This document shows, piece after piece, positions 33,520 to 43,280 of a DNA stretch of 64,000 nucleotides. Source of the stretch: Verrucomicrobiota bacterium (GTDB lineage Bacteria > Verrucomicrobiota > Verrucomicrobiia > Opitutales > Opitutaceae); assembly GCA_023443455.1 (NCBI GenBank), contig JAEZUE010000004.1, forward strand, positions 129,214 to 193,213, given 5' to 3'. Below the pieces are notes generated by a model. The model worked only from the letters and a program-made list of their open reading frames with translations, was not told the origin of the DNA and did no database searches. Each line of letters opens with the position of its first letter. Positions within the stretch are counted from its first letter, which is position 1. A program made the translations under genes and the position numbers.

Positions 33520-33990
33520 ATGAGCAACCCCATCTCGTTTCGCGGCGCAGCGGTTCTCCTGCGCTCGGTGGTAATTCTGGCTGCAGTTGCGTTCACCGTC
33601 GGGCCCGGCGTGGCTGCGGATGGTGCCGACGGCGCCCCGGCGGGAGCGGCGGAGAAGTCCGCCCGCCCCAAGCTCGAGATCGGCATGTCCGCCGAGCAGG
33701 TGATCGCGGTGGTCGGCAAGCCGCACCGGGTCAAGAAAGCGCCGAACAAGGCGGAGCTGGCGGCCGAGATCTGGTATTATGAATACCGGATGAAGGCGGG
33801 CGTGCACGAGGAGGTGCTCGGCACGCGCGACGTGCCGTACGTGAATCCGAAGACGGGCGTCGAGCAGATCATCAAGGAGCCGGTCTACACGGTGGTCGAC
33901 GACTACGTGGTCGAGACGACCGCGCTGGTGATGGTCGATGGCCACCTGACCGGTTCGAAACGCTACCGCAGCGTGTCGCAGGAGTACTGA
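33520..33990 (+). CDS. Exported BamE/SmpA-like domain protein
   Basis: A 156 aa exported protein. The first 33 residues resemble a signal peptide (VLLRSVVILAAVAFTVGPGV, then AADG). The mature part opens with KLEIGMSAEQVIAVVGKPHR, the SmpA/OmlA/BamE-type motif, followed by EIWYYEYRMKAGVHEE and beta-strand-like segments ending GHLTGSKRYRSVSQEY. There is no lipobox cysteine, unlike true BamE, so it is probably soluble in the periplasm. Function is unknown. A palindromic repeat begins 13 bp after its stop. Confidence 0.72.
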   Translation: MSNPISFRGAAVLLRSVVILAAVAFTVGPGVAADGADGAPAGAAEKSARPKLEIGMSAEQVIAVVGKPHRVKKAPNKAELAAEIWYYEYRMKAGVHEEVLGTRDVPYVNPKTGVEQIIKEPVYTVVDDYVVETTALVMVDGHLTGSKRYRSVSQEY

Positions 33991-34002
33991 GCCGTAGTCC
34001 TA

Positions 34003-34126
34003 GGAGACGAGAGTCGAGCGTCGAGTGGCGAGCGCCAATCCAATTGTGCACAAGGCGATTGCCCGAGGGTGCTCTCGATCTGCCTGCGAAACTCCGGCCC
34101 TCGACGCTCGTCCCTCGTCACTCGAC
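34003..34126. repeat. 124-bp palindromic-ended intergenic repeat, copy B
   Basis: The reverse complement of this copy closely matches 12008-12131 over its whole length, including the shared core AATCCAATTGTGCACAAGGC. It sits between two convergent genes, 13 bp from one stop codon and 7 bp from the other. Confidence 0.85.
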
Positions 34127-34132
34127 TACGGC

Positions 34133-35548
34133 TCAGCCGAGAATGTGGCGGATGACGTCGGCCGCGGTGTAGGTGTCGGAGTCGGCCGGAAGGAAGCGGC
34201 TGATGAACGACACGTCGTTGCCGGCGGTGAGGATGGGCGGCTCGGCGGAGCCGTCGGCGCGGGTCTGGCCGAGGCCGGCGGTGGCGAGCAGTCCATTGCA
34301 GAGGCATTTGCGACCGGTCAAGGCCCCGGGCTCGCCCTGCTTGCGGATGAAATCGGCGTCGGGTTCGGCGGCGCAGCGGTAGCCGATCGAACCGTCCTGG
34401 CGGGCATAGGCCTCGCGCAGGTAGCCGAGGTCGCAGATGCGCGGCCGGGCCTGGTAGACGGTGTCGTTGGAAAGTGAATTCTCCATCTGCAGCACCTTGA
34501 AGGGGAAGCCGGTGGGCGAGGCGAGGGGGTCGGTGAAGACCCGGGCTTGGCCGGCGCGGGCGAGGCGGCAGACTTCGCGGCGCAGTTCGGGGCGCACGGC
34601 GGATTCCTCGCAGAAGGCGAAGGCGGTGCCGATCTGCACGCCGGCGGCGCCGGTGGCGCGGGCCTCGGCGTATTTTTCGGGGGTCGCGTAGGAGCCGGCC
34701 AGCCAGAAGGGCAGGCCGAGGGCGGCGATCTTGGGGAGCTCGGGCACATCGCGCGGGCCGTAGACCGGTTCGCCCTCTTCGCTCAACTCCATGGGGCCGC
34801 GGGGCGGGGCGTTGTGGCCGCCGGCGAGGTCGCCCTCGACGATGAAACCGTCGACGCGGCCGGTGGACTTGCGGGCCAACGAGGTGGCGAGCGTGGCGGA
34901 GGAGACGATGGCGAGGAACTGCGGGCGCGGGAGCTCGGGGGCGGTGCCGCCGAACAGCTCGGCGGGATCGAAACGGGCGAGCGTCTTGGATCCGGCGGGG
35001 GCACCGACGACGTCGATGGCGATCTCGGCGGCCTGGCCGGCGGCGTAGCGGTCGAGCACGCCTGGAATTTCACGGGGAATGCCCGCGCCCATGAGCACGT
35101 AGTCGACGCCACCGAGCATCGCGCCGTAGAGCGAGGTCAGCGTGCCGACCTGGATTTTCTCGAGCAGGTTGATGCCGACCGGGTTGTTGTGCCCTTCCTT
35201 GGCGAGGCGGACTTCGACGAAGTTCGCGACCACGGTGAGTTCGGCGAGGGCTCGCGAGGGATTGATGCCGGGCATCGCGACCGGCTTGAACGGCGCCTGC
35301 TCGGCTTTGCCGCCCGGGATGAAATAGGTTTCCATCACCCGTTCGGTGATTGCCGGGATCGGGAAATGCGCCATGGCGGCGGCCATGAGACCGCCGGGAT
35401 CACCGGCTTGGAGACGGCGGGCGAGGACAACGGCGAGCAACGTGCCGGAAATGACACCGAGTTGACCGAGTTGGGCGACGGAACGAGCGAGGCGCCAGTT
35501 GGAGACGGCCACGCCCATTCCACCTTGGATGATCTGAGGATGGGACAT
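34133..35548 (-). CDS. Nitronate monooxygenase / 2-nitropropane dioxygenase-like flavoprotein
   Basis: A 471 aa FMN-dependent TIM-barrel protein. The start PQIIQGGMGVAVSNWRLARS and the later GRVDGFIVEGDLAGGHNAPP with GAAGVQIGTAFAFCEESAVR are the nitronate-monooxygenase pattern. At 471 aa it is longer than the usual 320-360; a C-terminal part contains a cysteine-bearing CAAEPDADFIRKQGEPGALT and GRKCLCNGLLATAG. This long form resembles PfaD-like enoyl-reductase relatives, so true nitronate oxidation is uncertain. It starts at the ATG at 35548, and no gene is co-oriented immediately upstream. Confidence 0.82.
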   Translation of the reverse strand: MSHPQIIQGGMGVAVSNWRLARSVAQLGQLGVISGTLLAVVLARRLQAGDPGGLMAAAMAHFPIPAITERVMETYFIPGGKAEQAPFKPVAMPGINPSRALAELTVVANFVEVRLAKEGHNNPVGINLLEKIQVGTLTSLYGAMLGGVDYVLMGAGIPREIPGVLDRYAAGQAAEIAIDVVGAPAGSKTLARFDPAELFGGTAPELPRPQFLAIVSSATLATSLARKSTGRVDGFIVEGDLAGGHNAPPRGPMELSEEGEPVYGPRDVPELPKIAALGLPFWLAGSYATPEKYAEARATGAAGVQIGTAFAFCEESAVRPELRREVCRLARAGQARVFTDPLASPTGFPFKVLQMENSLSNDTVYQARPRICDLGYLREAYARQDGSIGYRCAAEPDADFIRKQGEPGALTGRKCLCNGLLATAGLGQTRADGSAEPPILTAGNDVSFISRFLPADSDTYTAADVIRHILG

Positions 35549-35804
35549 GTTGGGCTTTGGGTGCTGCGCCGTGGGGGGCGAAGCGTGCGCGGCAGGGAGA
35601 ATGGCCCAGATCAGAGCACGCGCGAGGCGCGTGTGGAGACGGAACCTTATCGACCGACGAGCGCCGGGCACACTGGGGGGCCGCCGTGGACAAGGGAAGC
35701 CGCAATTCACCGGTTCTTTGGAAGTCTTTTTGCCGCCCCGGGTCGCGAACCCGGAGGCTGGCATTTTTCCCGAACCGATTGGCGTGGGCCCGCCGCCGGC
35801 AGGG

Positions 35805-37970
35805 TCAGGGCACGGGAGGGGCGGCGCGTTCCGGCGCGACCGCGATCTTGTGCCAGTAGGCCCAATCGTAGCTGTAGGTTCCGTTGCACTGGGTCTCGAA
35901 ACAGAGCGTGTCGCCGGGTTTCGCGGTGTAGCGGATCTCGCGTTTCTGCACGCCCTTCTGGTTGTCGTGGGTGATCGGGTCGAGCAGCTCGCGGAAGAGG
36001 ACCCGGCGCGAACCGTTCGCTCCCTCGGCGGTGAGCAGGAAGATCACTCCGTCGGTGACGCCGTCGGGATGGGGGCTGCCGCCCGTGTCGATGCTGTATT
36101 CCCATTCGATGATCGCCGCGCCGGCCGGGGCGGGTACCCACAGCATCGCATCCGGGTGGGCGCCGACGTGGGGGCCGTGCGGGGAGCCGCCAAGCGGCAT
36201 TCCGAATTTCGCCGAGAATGCGGTCGGTGCGGGCGACACCATCGGGAAATCGACGGCGGCCTTCTCGGAGGAGAGGTGGTGGGTCTCGGGGGGCACGTAG
36301 GCCGATTCGAGCGGGGCGATCCGCAGGTCCGGATAGTGGGCCTGGGCGGCGAGCAGGCGGGCGCGGATCGCGCGGTCTTCGCCGCGGGGAAAATAGACGT
36401 CGCCCTGGTCGTGGGTGAACGCCGCCGAGGACGACAGACCCGCGAGGTTGGTGATGCGGTCGCGCAAAGCGCCATCGTTGCGCGGGTTGCCGGTGAGGAC
36501 CAGTGCGGCGATTTTTTCTCCGTCGAGGGCCTCGATGCGTTCCGCCACAAACGCCTCGTCGTACTCGCGGCCTTGCGGGAACATGAGTGCCCGGCGGTGG
36601 CATTTGTAGGGGATCGCCGAATTCCAGTCGGCGCCGACGATGATGACCACCCCGTCGGGAGGCGTGATGGCGCGCAGGGCGTTGGCGAGGCTGTTGCCGC
36701 CGTCGCTTCGCACCCGTTGCATGTCCCAATAACCGCCCGCTTTGAAGTAGTTGCCCAGGAGCGCCGCGAAAGGCAGGAGCAGGATCGTCGCGCGCACGGC
36801 GAACGGCCACCGGCGCTTCTCGAGCACACCGGCGATCGCGAAACCGAGGAACGCGAGAAACAGCAGGGCCGGTGCGTAGAAATAATAGTCCTGCCGGGCG
36901 TAGGCGTAGGGAATCGTGAGCGGCGGCACGAGGAAGAGCGCGAGGCAGACCACCGCGGCTCGGCGCTGTTTGCCCGCGAGCAGCAGGGCCCCGAGGGTCG
37001 TCAGCCCCAGCCCCCAAGGCGACAGCAGCGACGCGCTCCAACTCTCGGCCATCTCGCGCCAGGTGCCCGGGTCGAGGCGGGCGGCCAGGGAAAACGTCCC
37101 GTAGTTGCCGATCCCCAGCTCCTTCGAGGTGAGAAAATGGGTGGCCGGGTTCAGCTCCTTGATCGAGTCGGCGAAGCGGGTCCACCACACCGTCAATGCC
37201 AGCGGTGTCACCATCGAGCCGAGCCCCCACGCCGTGGTTGCCCACAGCCGCCGTGGTCCGCGCTTCTCGTTCCAATCCCGCCACAGGCACCATGCACCGA
37301 AAACCGCCGCCGGCACCACCCAAGCGAAGAAGGTCAGGCTCTTCATCGTGCCCGCGGCCGAACCGGCGAGTGCGATGGCCACCAGCCAATACCAGCGCCG
37401 GTCCTGCAGGAGCCGCACGAAAAAATAGAGGTACCAGACCGAACAGCACAACGCGGCCGACTCCTGCAGGAATGCCCGCGAATAGAAGATGTAGACCGGG
37501 CAGGTCAGGATCAGCGCGAGTGTCAGCCAACGACGGCTGCGCGCCATGCCGGCCCGGGCCAGGAGCAGGGCGACTGCCGGCAGCGTCAGATAGAAACAAC
37601 CGATCGAAACGATGCGCGCGGCGACGAAGTCCCGGCAGCCCAGGGCGCGCTTCACGCCCACCACCGCCCATTCGTAGAGCGGGAACTCGAGGGGCGCGCC
37701 CCAGGGTTTGCCGAAGATCGGCGTCTCGTAGTTGGGTGAAAAGTTGTTCTGTTCGTCGATGTAGCGGGTGATGATCGCGGTCTGCGCTTGGCGAAACTCG
37801 TGCCCGATCAGGAACGCCGAACTCCAGTTGTAGCGTACCAGCCAAAAATGCGTCGCCAGCGCAACCAGCAGCACGACGCCGGCGAACCAGTGTTCGATCC
37901 GGCCGGTGGCGGGAGGGGCGGAATGGGCCGGGCGGGGCGTGGACTGAGGGTGTTGGGGGGACGTCGGCAT
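35805..37970 (-). CDS. GT-C (GT39/PMT-like) membrane glycosyltransferase
   Basis: A 721 aa polytopic membrane protein. About ten hydrophobic helices fill residues 25-430 (for example HWFAGVVLLVALATHFWLVR, IVSIGCFYLTLPAVALLLAR), and the first large loop has GHEFRQAQTAIITRYIDEQN, where PMT/GT39 enzymes carry their acidic catalytic residues. The last 290 residues form a soluble, probably periplasmic domain. It should transfer a sugar from a polyprenyl-phosphate donor; the acceptor is unknown. The start may be the ATG at 37970 or one at 38000. It follows a second enzyme of the same kind by 71 bp. Confidence 0.8.
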   Translation of the reverse strand: MPTSPQHPQSTPRPAHSAPPATGRIEHWFAGVVLLVALATHFWLVRYNWSSAFLIGHEFRQAQTAIITRYIDEQNNFSPNYETPIFGKPWGAPLEFPLYEWAVVGVKRALGCRDFVAARIVSIGCFYLTLPAVALLLARAGMARSRRWLTLALILTCPVYIFYSRAFLQESAALCCSVWYLYFFVRLLQDRRWYWLVAIALAGSAAGTMKSLTFFAWVVPAAVFGAWCLWRDWNEKRGPRRLWATTAWGLGSMVTPLALTVWWTRFADSIKELNPATHFLTSKELGIGNYGTFSLAARLDPGTWREMAESWSASLLSPWGLGLTTLGALLLAGKQRRAAVVCLALFLVPPLTIPYAYARQDYYFYAPALLFLAFLGFAIAGVLEKRRWPFAVRATILLLPFAALLGNYFKAGGYWDMQRVRSDGGNSLANALRAITPPDGVVIIVGADWNSAIPYKCHRRALMFPQGREYDEAFVAERIEALDGEKIAALVLTGNPRNDGALRDRITNLAGLSSSAAFTHDQGDVYFPRGEDRAIRARLLAAQAHYPDLRIAPLESAYVPPETHHLSSEKAAVDFPMVSPAPTAFSAKFGMPLGGSPHGPHVGAHPDAMLWVPAPAGAAIIEWEYSIDTGGSPHPDGVTDGVIFLLTAEGANGSRRVLFRELLDPITHDNQKGVQKREIRYTAKPGDTLCFETQCNGTYSYDWAYWHKIAVAPERAAPPVP

Positions 37971-38041
37971 GTGGCGACAAGTGCGCGCAGGGTTAACCAT
38001 GGCCCATGCCCGGTGGTCAACCGGTCGCTCGGGAAAATGGC

Positions 38042-40510
38042 CTATTCCTTCGTGGCCTCGATCCGCAGCACAACCGGCCCGACCGCGTAATTGGGGTCGA
38101 TCAGGAGGCCGAACCAGCCCTGCGCTCCCGGCGACCAGCCGTGGAAACGGTGCGCCTGCCCGGGGGCCGGCAGGCCCGCCTGTTCGAGGATCTGTACCCG
38201 ATCTCCGGCGACCCAAACCAGACGCAGCACCGGCAGCTCCCCCTCGGGGGCGGCGAGCGTGAGCGCCCGCCCGTCGAAGGATGCCAGCGGTGTCTGCGCG
38301 CGGAACCAGACCTGCCCGCCGGGCCGCAGGAGGAGCCCGTCCGCCCGGATCTCCGCGCCGCGGGTGACGATGCCCTCGGGCCGCCAATCCCCGGAGATCA
38401 GAGCGGCGGCCGCGAGGGTCGGCGGCGTGGCATCGTCGTCCTGGGCGTTGGCGAAGAGACGTGGCGGCGGCCGGTCGTCGACCGGCCCGTGCTCGATGCG
38501 CGGCGCCTCCCAGCCGCTTTCGCCGCAGCCCTCCATTCCCGCTTCGGGGGCGACGGTGAACCGGACCCTGCGACCGGCGCAGTCGATCGGGATCGGCGCT
38601 TCGACACGTTCCGCCCCGGAGGCGAGTTCGAGGGTGGTCTCCTCCCGGAAGGGCCGCCAATCTTCGCCCTCGGCCAGATCGACGCGAAACCGCGCCCGCA
38701 GAGGGCGGGCGGTACCGGCGCCGGGGATGCGGCGGACGACCGCCCGGGCGTCGAGGCGGCCGGCGAGCCCGGTGAACTCGAGGCTGGCCGACCGCTCCAC
38801 ATCCCCGAACAGCGGCCGACCGCTCCCCAGTCGTTGGATACTGCAGCCGGGGGCGGCGACGAGCAGGGCCGGATCGTAGTTGCAGCCCAGGTCGTTGAGC
38901 CGGTGCAACGGGTCGTCGGGCACGCTCAGATTGGTGCGCAGTCTGTACTCGCGGATAAACCACCCCCGCAGCTGCGGCAGCTCGGAATGCGCGCGTAGGA
39001 CCGCGTCGAGCTCGGGCGCGCGGTAGTCCCAGGGCACCGCGCCGTAGATCCGGCGCAGCCGCTCCGGCCGCACGATTTCCCGCGTCAGCAGGGCCGCCTC
39101 GCGCGGGCCCGCGGAGGTGCCCTCGGCATACCAGAGAGGAAACCCGGCAATGCGCACCGGCGGCCAGACACGGTCGAGCCATTCGGTCCCCGCGGTGAAG
39201 AGGACCGGATGGCGGCCGTCGGCGCGGGCCGGAGGCAGGTTGGCCCCCAGTTCGACGAAAGCCGCCGCGAGATCGGGCGGGATCTTCAGGCCGGCGATGT
39301 AGTGGAATCTCGGGTCCGTGTCGCCGGGGGCCACGTAGCTGCCGCGGCTGGCCGGGGAGTGGCCCAGTTGCGAACGCTGCCCCTGCCACGCCGAGATGCC
39401 GGCCGCGAGCCCGAGGGCGGCGACCGGCAACGCGACCACGAGACCCGCGCCGCGTCCGGCCGGGCGGAGCTCGAAGCCGAGGGCGAGCGCAGTCGCCAAC
39501 GCCAAGGCGCCGCCGAGTCCGACGTGGCTGATCTCGTGGTTGGTCGCGAGCAGGGCCAGCGCCGCGAGCGCAAAGCCGCCGGTCGACACCAGCAGCAATA
39601 CCCGGTCGAGGGCGGCACGGTGCCGCCAGCCCCACGCTGCGACAGCGAGAAACAGCGCGACACAGACCGCGCCGATCTGCGGCACGAGCGACGGGCCGTA
39701 GTAGTCGTGGCGTGGTGTCAGGTAGAAACTCCAGGTTGCGAGCGCGCGCAGGTAGGCGGCGCGCTCCGGGCCCGCCAGCCCGAGGACGTTGCGACTCCAT
39801 TCCGCGGGGCTTGCTCCCGTCAACGTGAGCTCGAGCCCGAGGGGCAGGGCGACGCCGGCGACCAGCACCAGACCGAGCATGCCGAGCGCCCCGGTGCGTC
39901 GCGGCGGGTGGAGGATGGCGGTGCGGAGCGCGAAGAAGGAGCAGGCGGCGAGGGCGACGAGCTGGAAGCTGATCTTGTTGAGGCCGCCGAGCGTGAGCGC
40001 GACGGCGAGCAACAGGTGCCATCTCCAGCTCCGTGCCTTCAGCGTCGGCGCGATCGCCGCCGCCCAGGCCGCAGCCGCGAGGCAGAGCACCCCGAGCGGG
40101 TTGTACCAGAGGATTGTATGTTGGGCAGCGGTACAGGCGACGAGCGTGCCGGCGAGCGCCAGGGCCGGCATCGCCGGCCACCGCCGCCGGAGCAGCGTGG
40201 CCAGGCCGAGCGTGGCGCCGAGGATCAGGGCCAGGCCGCCCCGCGTCAGCCCGAGGTAGGTGCCGCCCCCGAATGCCTCGATGCCGCGGCTCAGGTGGAG
40301 AAAACCGGCCTGGATCGGGGTGATGAAATCGGTGTAGGGCTTCTCCCCGGCCCCGATCCGGCCGATCGCCGACATCACCAACCCGTAGTCCATGAAGTCG
40401 CGCAGATGGTCGTGGTGGCGCCACCAGGGCAGGGCGCACAGCGACGCGACAACAGCCGCGGCGAGCAGGAAGACCGGGTGGCGAAACTTTGGCGACAAGG
40501 GCGGGGGCAT
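38042..40510 (-). CDS. Large polytopic membrane protein, probable GT-C glycosyltransferase
   Basis: An 822 aa protein with eleven or so membrane helices in the first 390 residues (PVFLLAAAVVASLCALPWWR, GLALILGATLGLATLLRRRW, LLVSTGGFALAALALLATNH) and a large soluble domain after that. The loop after TM1 has HDHLRDFMDYGLVMSAIGRI and GEKPYTDFITPIQAGFLHLS, the arrangement seen in GT-C enzymes. The soluble part includes beta-rich carbohydrate-binding-like segments near the C-terminus (DGLLLRPGGQVWFRAQTPLA). It directly precedes the other GT-C gene, and the pair probably works on the same cell-surface glycan, which is inference. Confidence 0.72.
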   Translation of the reverse strand: MPPPLSPKFRHPVFLLAAAVVASLCALPWWRHHDHLRDFMDYGLVMSAIGRIGAGEKPYTDFITPIQAGFLHLSRGIEAFGGGTYLGLTRGGLALILGATLGLATLLRRRWPAMPALALAGTLVACTAAQHTILWYNPLGVLCLAAAAWAAAIAPTLKARSWRWHLLLAVALTLGGLNKISFQLVALAACSFFALRTAILHPPRRTGALGMLGLVLVAGVALPLGLELTLTGASPAEWSRNVLGLAGPERAAYLRALATWSFYLTPRHDYYGPSLVPQIGAVCVALFLAVAAWGWRHRAALDRVLLLVSTGGFALAALALLATNHEISHVGLGGALALATALALGFELRPAGRGAGLVVALPVAALGLAAGISAWQGQRSQLGHSPASRGSYVAPGDTDPRFHYIAGLKIPPDLAAAFVELGANLPPARADGRHPVLFTAGTEWLDRVWPPVRIAGFPLWYAEGTSAGPREAALLTREIVRPERLRRIYGAVPWDYRAPELDAVLRAHSELPQLRGWFIREYRLRTNLSVPDDPLHRLNDLGCNYDPALLVAAPGCSIQRLGSGRPLFGDVERSASLEFTGLAGRLDARAVVRRIPGAGTARPLRARFRVDLAEGEDWRPFREETTLELASGAERVEAPIPIDCAGRRVRFTVAPEAGMEGCGESGWEAPRIEHGPVDDRPPPRLFANAQDDDATPPTLAAAALISGDWRPEGIVTRGAEIRADGLLLRPGGQVWFRAQTPLASFDGRALTLAAPEGELPVLRLVWVAGDRVQILEQAGLPAPGQAHRFHGWSPGAQGWFGLLIDPNYAVGPVVLRIEATKE

Positions 40511-40568
40511 GCTCCGGTGGCGAAGGCTGGGCCGCCCCCGTGCCGCGGCAAGGGCTTTCGGGTGGGGC

Positions 40569-42740
40569 CTACTGCGCGGCCGCCGTCGCTCCGCCGCCGG
40601 CGAGTCCCCGCCGCTCGAGCAACGGGGCGATGTCGGGGTCGCGGCCGGCGAAGGCGCGGTACAGGTCCATCGCGGGGGCCGAGCCGCCGCGCGAGAGCAC
40701 GTGGGCGCGGAGCCGATCGCCGTTGGCGCGCGTGAGGCCGCCGTTCTCCTTGAACCATTCGACGCTGTCGGCATCGAGCACCTCGGCCCAGAGGTAGGAG
40801 TAGTAGCCGGCGTGGTAGTTGTTGTTGAAGACGTGGGAGAAGTAGGTGCTGCGGTAGCGCGGCGGCACGGGCGCGAAATCGACGCCGGCGCGGGCCAGGG
40901 CCTCTTGTTCGAACGCGGCCACGTCGCCGGGGAACCGGTCGGGCGCGAGCTGGTGCCAGGCCTGGTCGAGCAGGGCGGCGGCGAGGTATTCGGTCGTCTT
41001 GTACCCCTGGTTGAAGCGTTTGGTGGCCTCGAGCTTGGCGAGCAGCTCCTCGGGCATGGGCTCGCCGGTCTGGAAGTGTTTGGCGTAGTTGCGCAGAACC
41101 TCGGGCCAGGTGGCCCACATCTCGTTGACCTGCGAGGGGAACTCCACGAAGTCGCGCGGCACCGCCGTGCCGGCAAAGCGCGGGTAGCGCACCGCCGAGA
41201 ACATCCCGTGCAGCGCGTGCCCGAACTCGTGGAAGGCGGTGACGACCTCGTCGAAGGTGAGCAGCGTGGGCTCGCCGGCCGCGGGCGCCGCGACGTTGAG
41301 GTGGTTGGCGATCACCGGGCGGGTGCCGAGCAACGTCGATTGCGGCACGTAGGCGCTCATCCAGGCGCCGCCGCGCTTCGAGGGGCGGGCGTACCAGTCG
41401 ACGATGAAATAGGCGAGGGTGGCGCCGTCGGCCTCGCGCACCTCGAACACGCGCACGCTCGGCTCGTAGACGGGCAGGTCGGGCCGCTCGTGGAAGGTGA
41501 GGCCGTAGAGCCGGGTCGCGGCGAAGAACACGCCGTCGCGCAGCACGTGCTCGAGTTCCAGGTACGGGCGCAGCCGGTTCTCGTCGAAGTCGTGGCGTTC
41601 CCGGCGGAGCATCTCGGCGTAGTAGTCCCAATCGGCCGCGGCGAGCGTGGCGCCGGGGTGGTCGCGGGCGAGCAGGCGCTGCAGATCGGCGGCCTCGGCG
41701 CGGGCGTTGGCCACCGCCGCCGGGGCGAGGCGGCCGAGCAGGCCGTTGACGGCCTCCGGCGTGCCGGCGGTCTGGCGCTCGAGCATGAAGGCCGCGTGGG
41801 TGGGGTAGCCGAGGATCGAGGCGCGCTCGGTGCGCAGGCGCACGAGCCGGAGCACGTTGTCGCGGTTGTCGAACTCGCCGCCGCGGCCGCCGCGGGCCAT
41901 CGATGTCTCCAGAATCTCCTGCCGCAGGCCGCGGTCGGAAAGCGAGGCGAGCAGCGGCTGGCCGGTGGTGTTGCGCAGGCGCAGCAGATGCTGGCCGGGG
42001 TGGCCGGCCTGCTCGGCCGCGGTGGCGGCGGCGGAAATCTCGGCGGCGGTGAGGCCGGCGAGGCGGGCCGGGTCGGTCACGAGCACGGCCGAGGCGTTGA
42101 CCTCTTTGATGACGTTCTGGCCGAAACGGGTCTCGAGGCTGGCGAGCTCGGCGTTGATCGCCTTCAGGCGCTCCTTCTGCGCGGCGGGCAGCGCGGCGCC
42201 GGCGCGCACGAAGTCCTCATGCGTCTTTTCGACCAGCCGGAGCGATTCCGGATCGAGGCCGAGCTGCGCGCGTCGGGCGAAAACGGCGTCGACGCGGGCG
42301 AACAGCGCCGGGTCGAGCAGCATGCGGTCGCCGAGGGCGGCGAGGCGGGGGGCGAGCGCCTCGTCGAGGGCTTGGCGCACGGGATTGGTGTCGGCGCCTT
42401 CGAGCCCCGAGAAGATGCGCTGGATCCGGTCGAGCCGGGTGCCGCAGCGTTCGAGGGCGACGATGGTGTTCTCGAAGGTGGCCGGCTCGGGGTTGGCCGT
42501 GATGGCGTCGACCTCGCGCTCGTTTTCGGCGATCGCGAAGTCGAAGGCCGGGGCGAAGTGCTCGTCGCGGATCAGGTCGAAACGCGGGAAGCCGAACGGC
42601 AGGGCGCTCTCGACGAGCAACGGATTTTCCGGAGGCGGGGACACGGGATCGGCCCCGGCACAGGCGAGGCCGCCGGTGACGGCCGCGAGGGCGAGGGTGC
42701 GTTGCAGGAACCGTGGGGAGCGCAGGGTGGGGATCGGCAT
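40569..42740 (-). CDS. M3 family zinc oligopeptidase (dipeptidyl carboxypeptidase-like), exported
   Basis: A 723 aa thimet/Dcp-type metallopeptidase. The zinc motif VTAFHEFGHALHGMFS lies near residue 502, with the third ligand region DFVEFPSQVNEMWATWPEVL about 25 residues later, and the substrate-binding RYRSTYFSHVFNNNYHAGYY near 640. The length is right for Dcp or oligopeptidase A. The first 30 residues (FLQRTLALAAVTGGLACAG) look like a signal or lipoprotein leader, so it probably acts on small peptides in the periplasm. It is followed by the GT-C pair on the same strand. Confidence 0.94.
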   Translation of the reverse strand: MPIPTLRSPRFLQRTLALAAVTGGLACAGADPVSPPPENPLLVESALPFGFPRFDLIRDEHFAPAFDFAIAENEREVDAITANPEPATFENTIVALERCGTRLDRIQRIFSGLEGADTNPVRQALDEALAPRLAALGDRMLLDPALFARVDAVFARRAQLGLDPESLRLVEKTHEDFVRAGAALPAAQKERLKAINAELASLETRFGQNVIKEVNASAVLVTDPARLAGLTAAEISAAATAAEQAGHPGQHLLRLRNTTGQPLLASLSDRGLRQEILETSMARGGRGGEFDNRDNVLRLVRLRTERASILGYPTHAAFMLERQTAGTPEAVNGLLGRLAPAAVANARAEAADLQRLLARDHPGATLAAADWDYYAEMLRRERHDFDENRLRPYLELEHVLRDGVFFAATRLYGLTFHERPDLPVYEPSVRVFEVREADGATLAYFIVDWYARPSKRGGAWMSAYVPQSTLLGTRPVIANHLNVAAPAAGEPTLLTFDEVVTAFHEFGHALHGMFSAVRYPRFAGTAVPRDFVEFPSQVNEMWATWPEVLRNYAKHFQTGEPMPEELLAKLEATKRFNQGYKTTEYLAAALLDQAWHQLAPDRFPGDVAAFEQEALARAGVDFAPVPPRYRSTYFSHVFNNNYHAGYYSYLWAEVLDADSVEWFKENGGLTRANGDRLRAHVLSRGGSAPAMDLYRAFAGRDPDIAPLLERRGLAGGGATAAAQ

Positions 42741-42794
42741 GGGCGGGAGAATGCTGGTGCAGGCTCCCGCTGCAAGAACTGCGCCGCGGCGTAA

Positions 42795-43220
42795 TCAGAG
42801 TGCCGCGCGGATCGCGGCGATCTGCGTCGCGTAGCCGGCCTCGTCGAGCAGGCGCTTCTCCGTGGGCATCATCTCGAAGGTCGAGCCCCACGACGTGCCG
42901 CCCTCGTACTTCGGCACGAGATGGAAGTGCAGGTGGGGCAGCTTGTCGGAGTAGGCGCCGTAGTTGATCTTCTTCGCGCCGGTGGCGGCCTTGATCGCCC
43001 GGGCGGCGCGGGCCACATCCTGCGTGAAGAGCGCGAGCTCCTCGGCCGGCAGCTCGAAGAGCTCGTTGACGTGCCCGCGATAGGCCACGACGCAGCGACC
43101 GGGGTGGGTCTGTTCGCGGAAGAGGTAGAGCGTGGAGGCCGCCAGGGGGGCGATCTCGATCATGAGGTCGTGAAGGCGCTGGTCCTTCCGGCAATAGAAG
43201 CAATCGGGTAACTCGGACAT
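42795..43220 (-). CDS. HIT family nucleotide-binding protein
   Basis: A 141 aa histidine-triad hydrolase. The motif is HLHFHLVP at residues 96-103, giving His96, His98 and His100, with the nucleotide-contacting NYGAYSDKLP before it. An N-terminal Cys-X2-Cys pair (CFYC, residues 7-10) may bind zinc, as in several HIT proteins. Family members hydrolyse adenosine phosphoramidates or related dinucleotides in the cytoplasm. I start at the ATG at 43220 (MSELPDCFYC). Confidence 0.92.
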   Translation of the reverse strand: MSELPDCFYCRKDQRLHDLMIEIAPLAASTLYLFREQTHPGRCVVAYRGHVNELFELPAEELALFTQDVARAARAIKAATGAKKINYGAYSDKLPHLHFHLVPKYEGGTSWGSTFEMMPTEKRLLDEAGYATQIAAIRAAL

Positions 43221-43280
43221 GGCGACACGTTGGGCGGGGCCGCGGGCGCGGGCAACCGCGGCGTTGCGCACGTTGATGAA

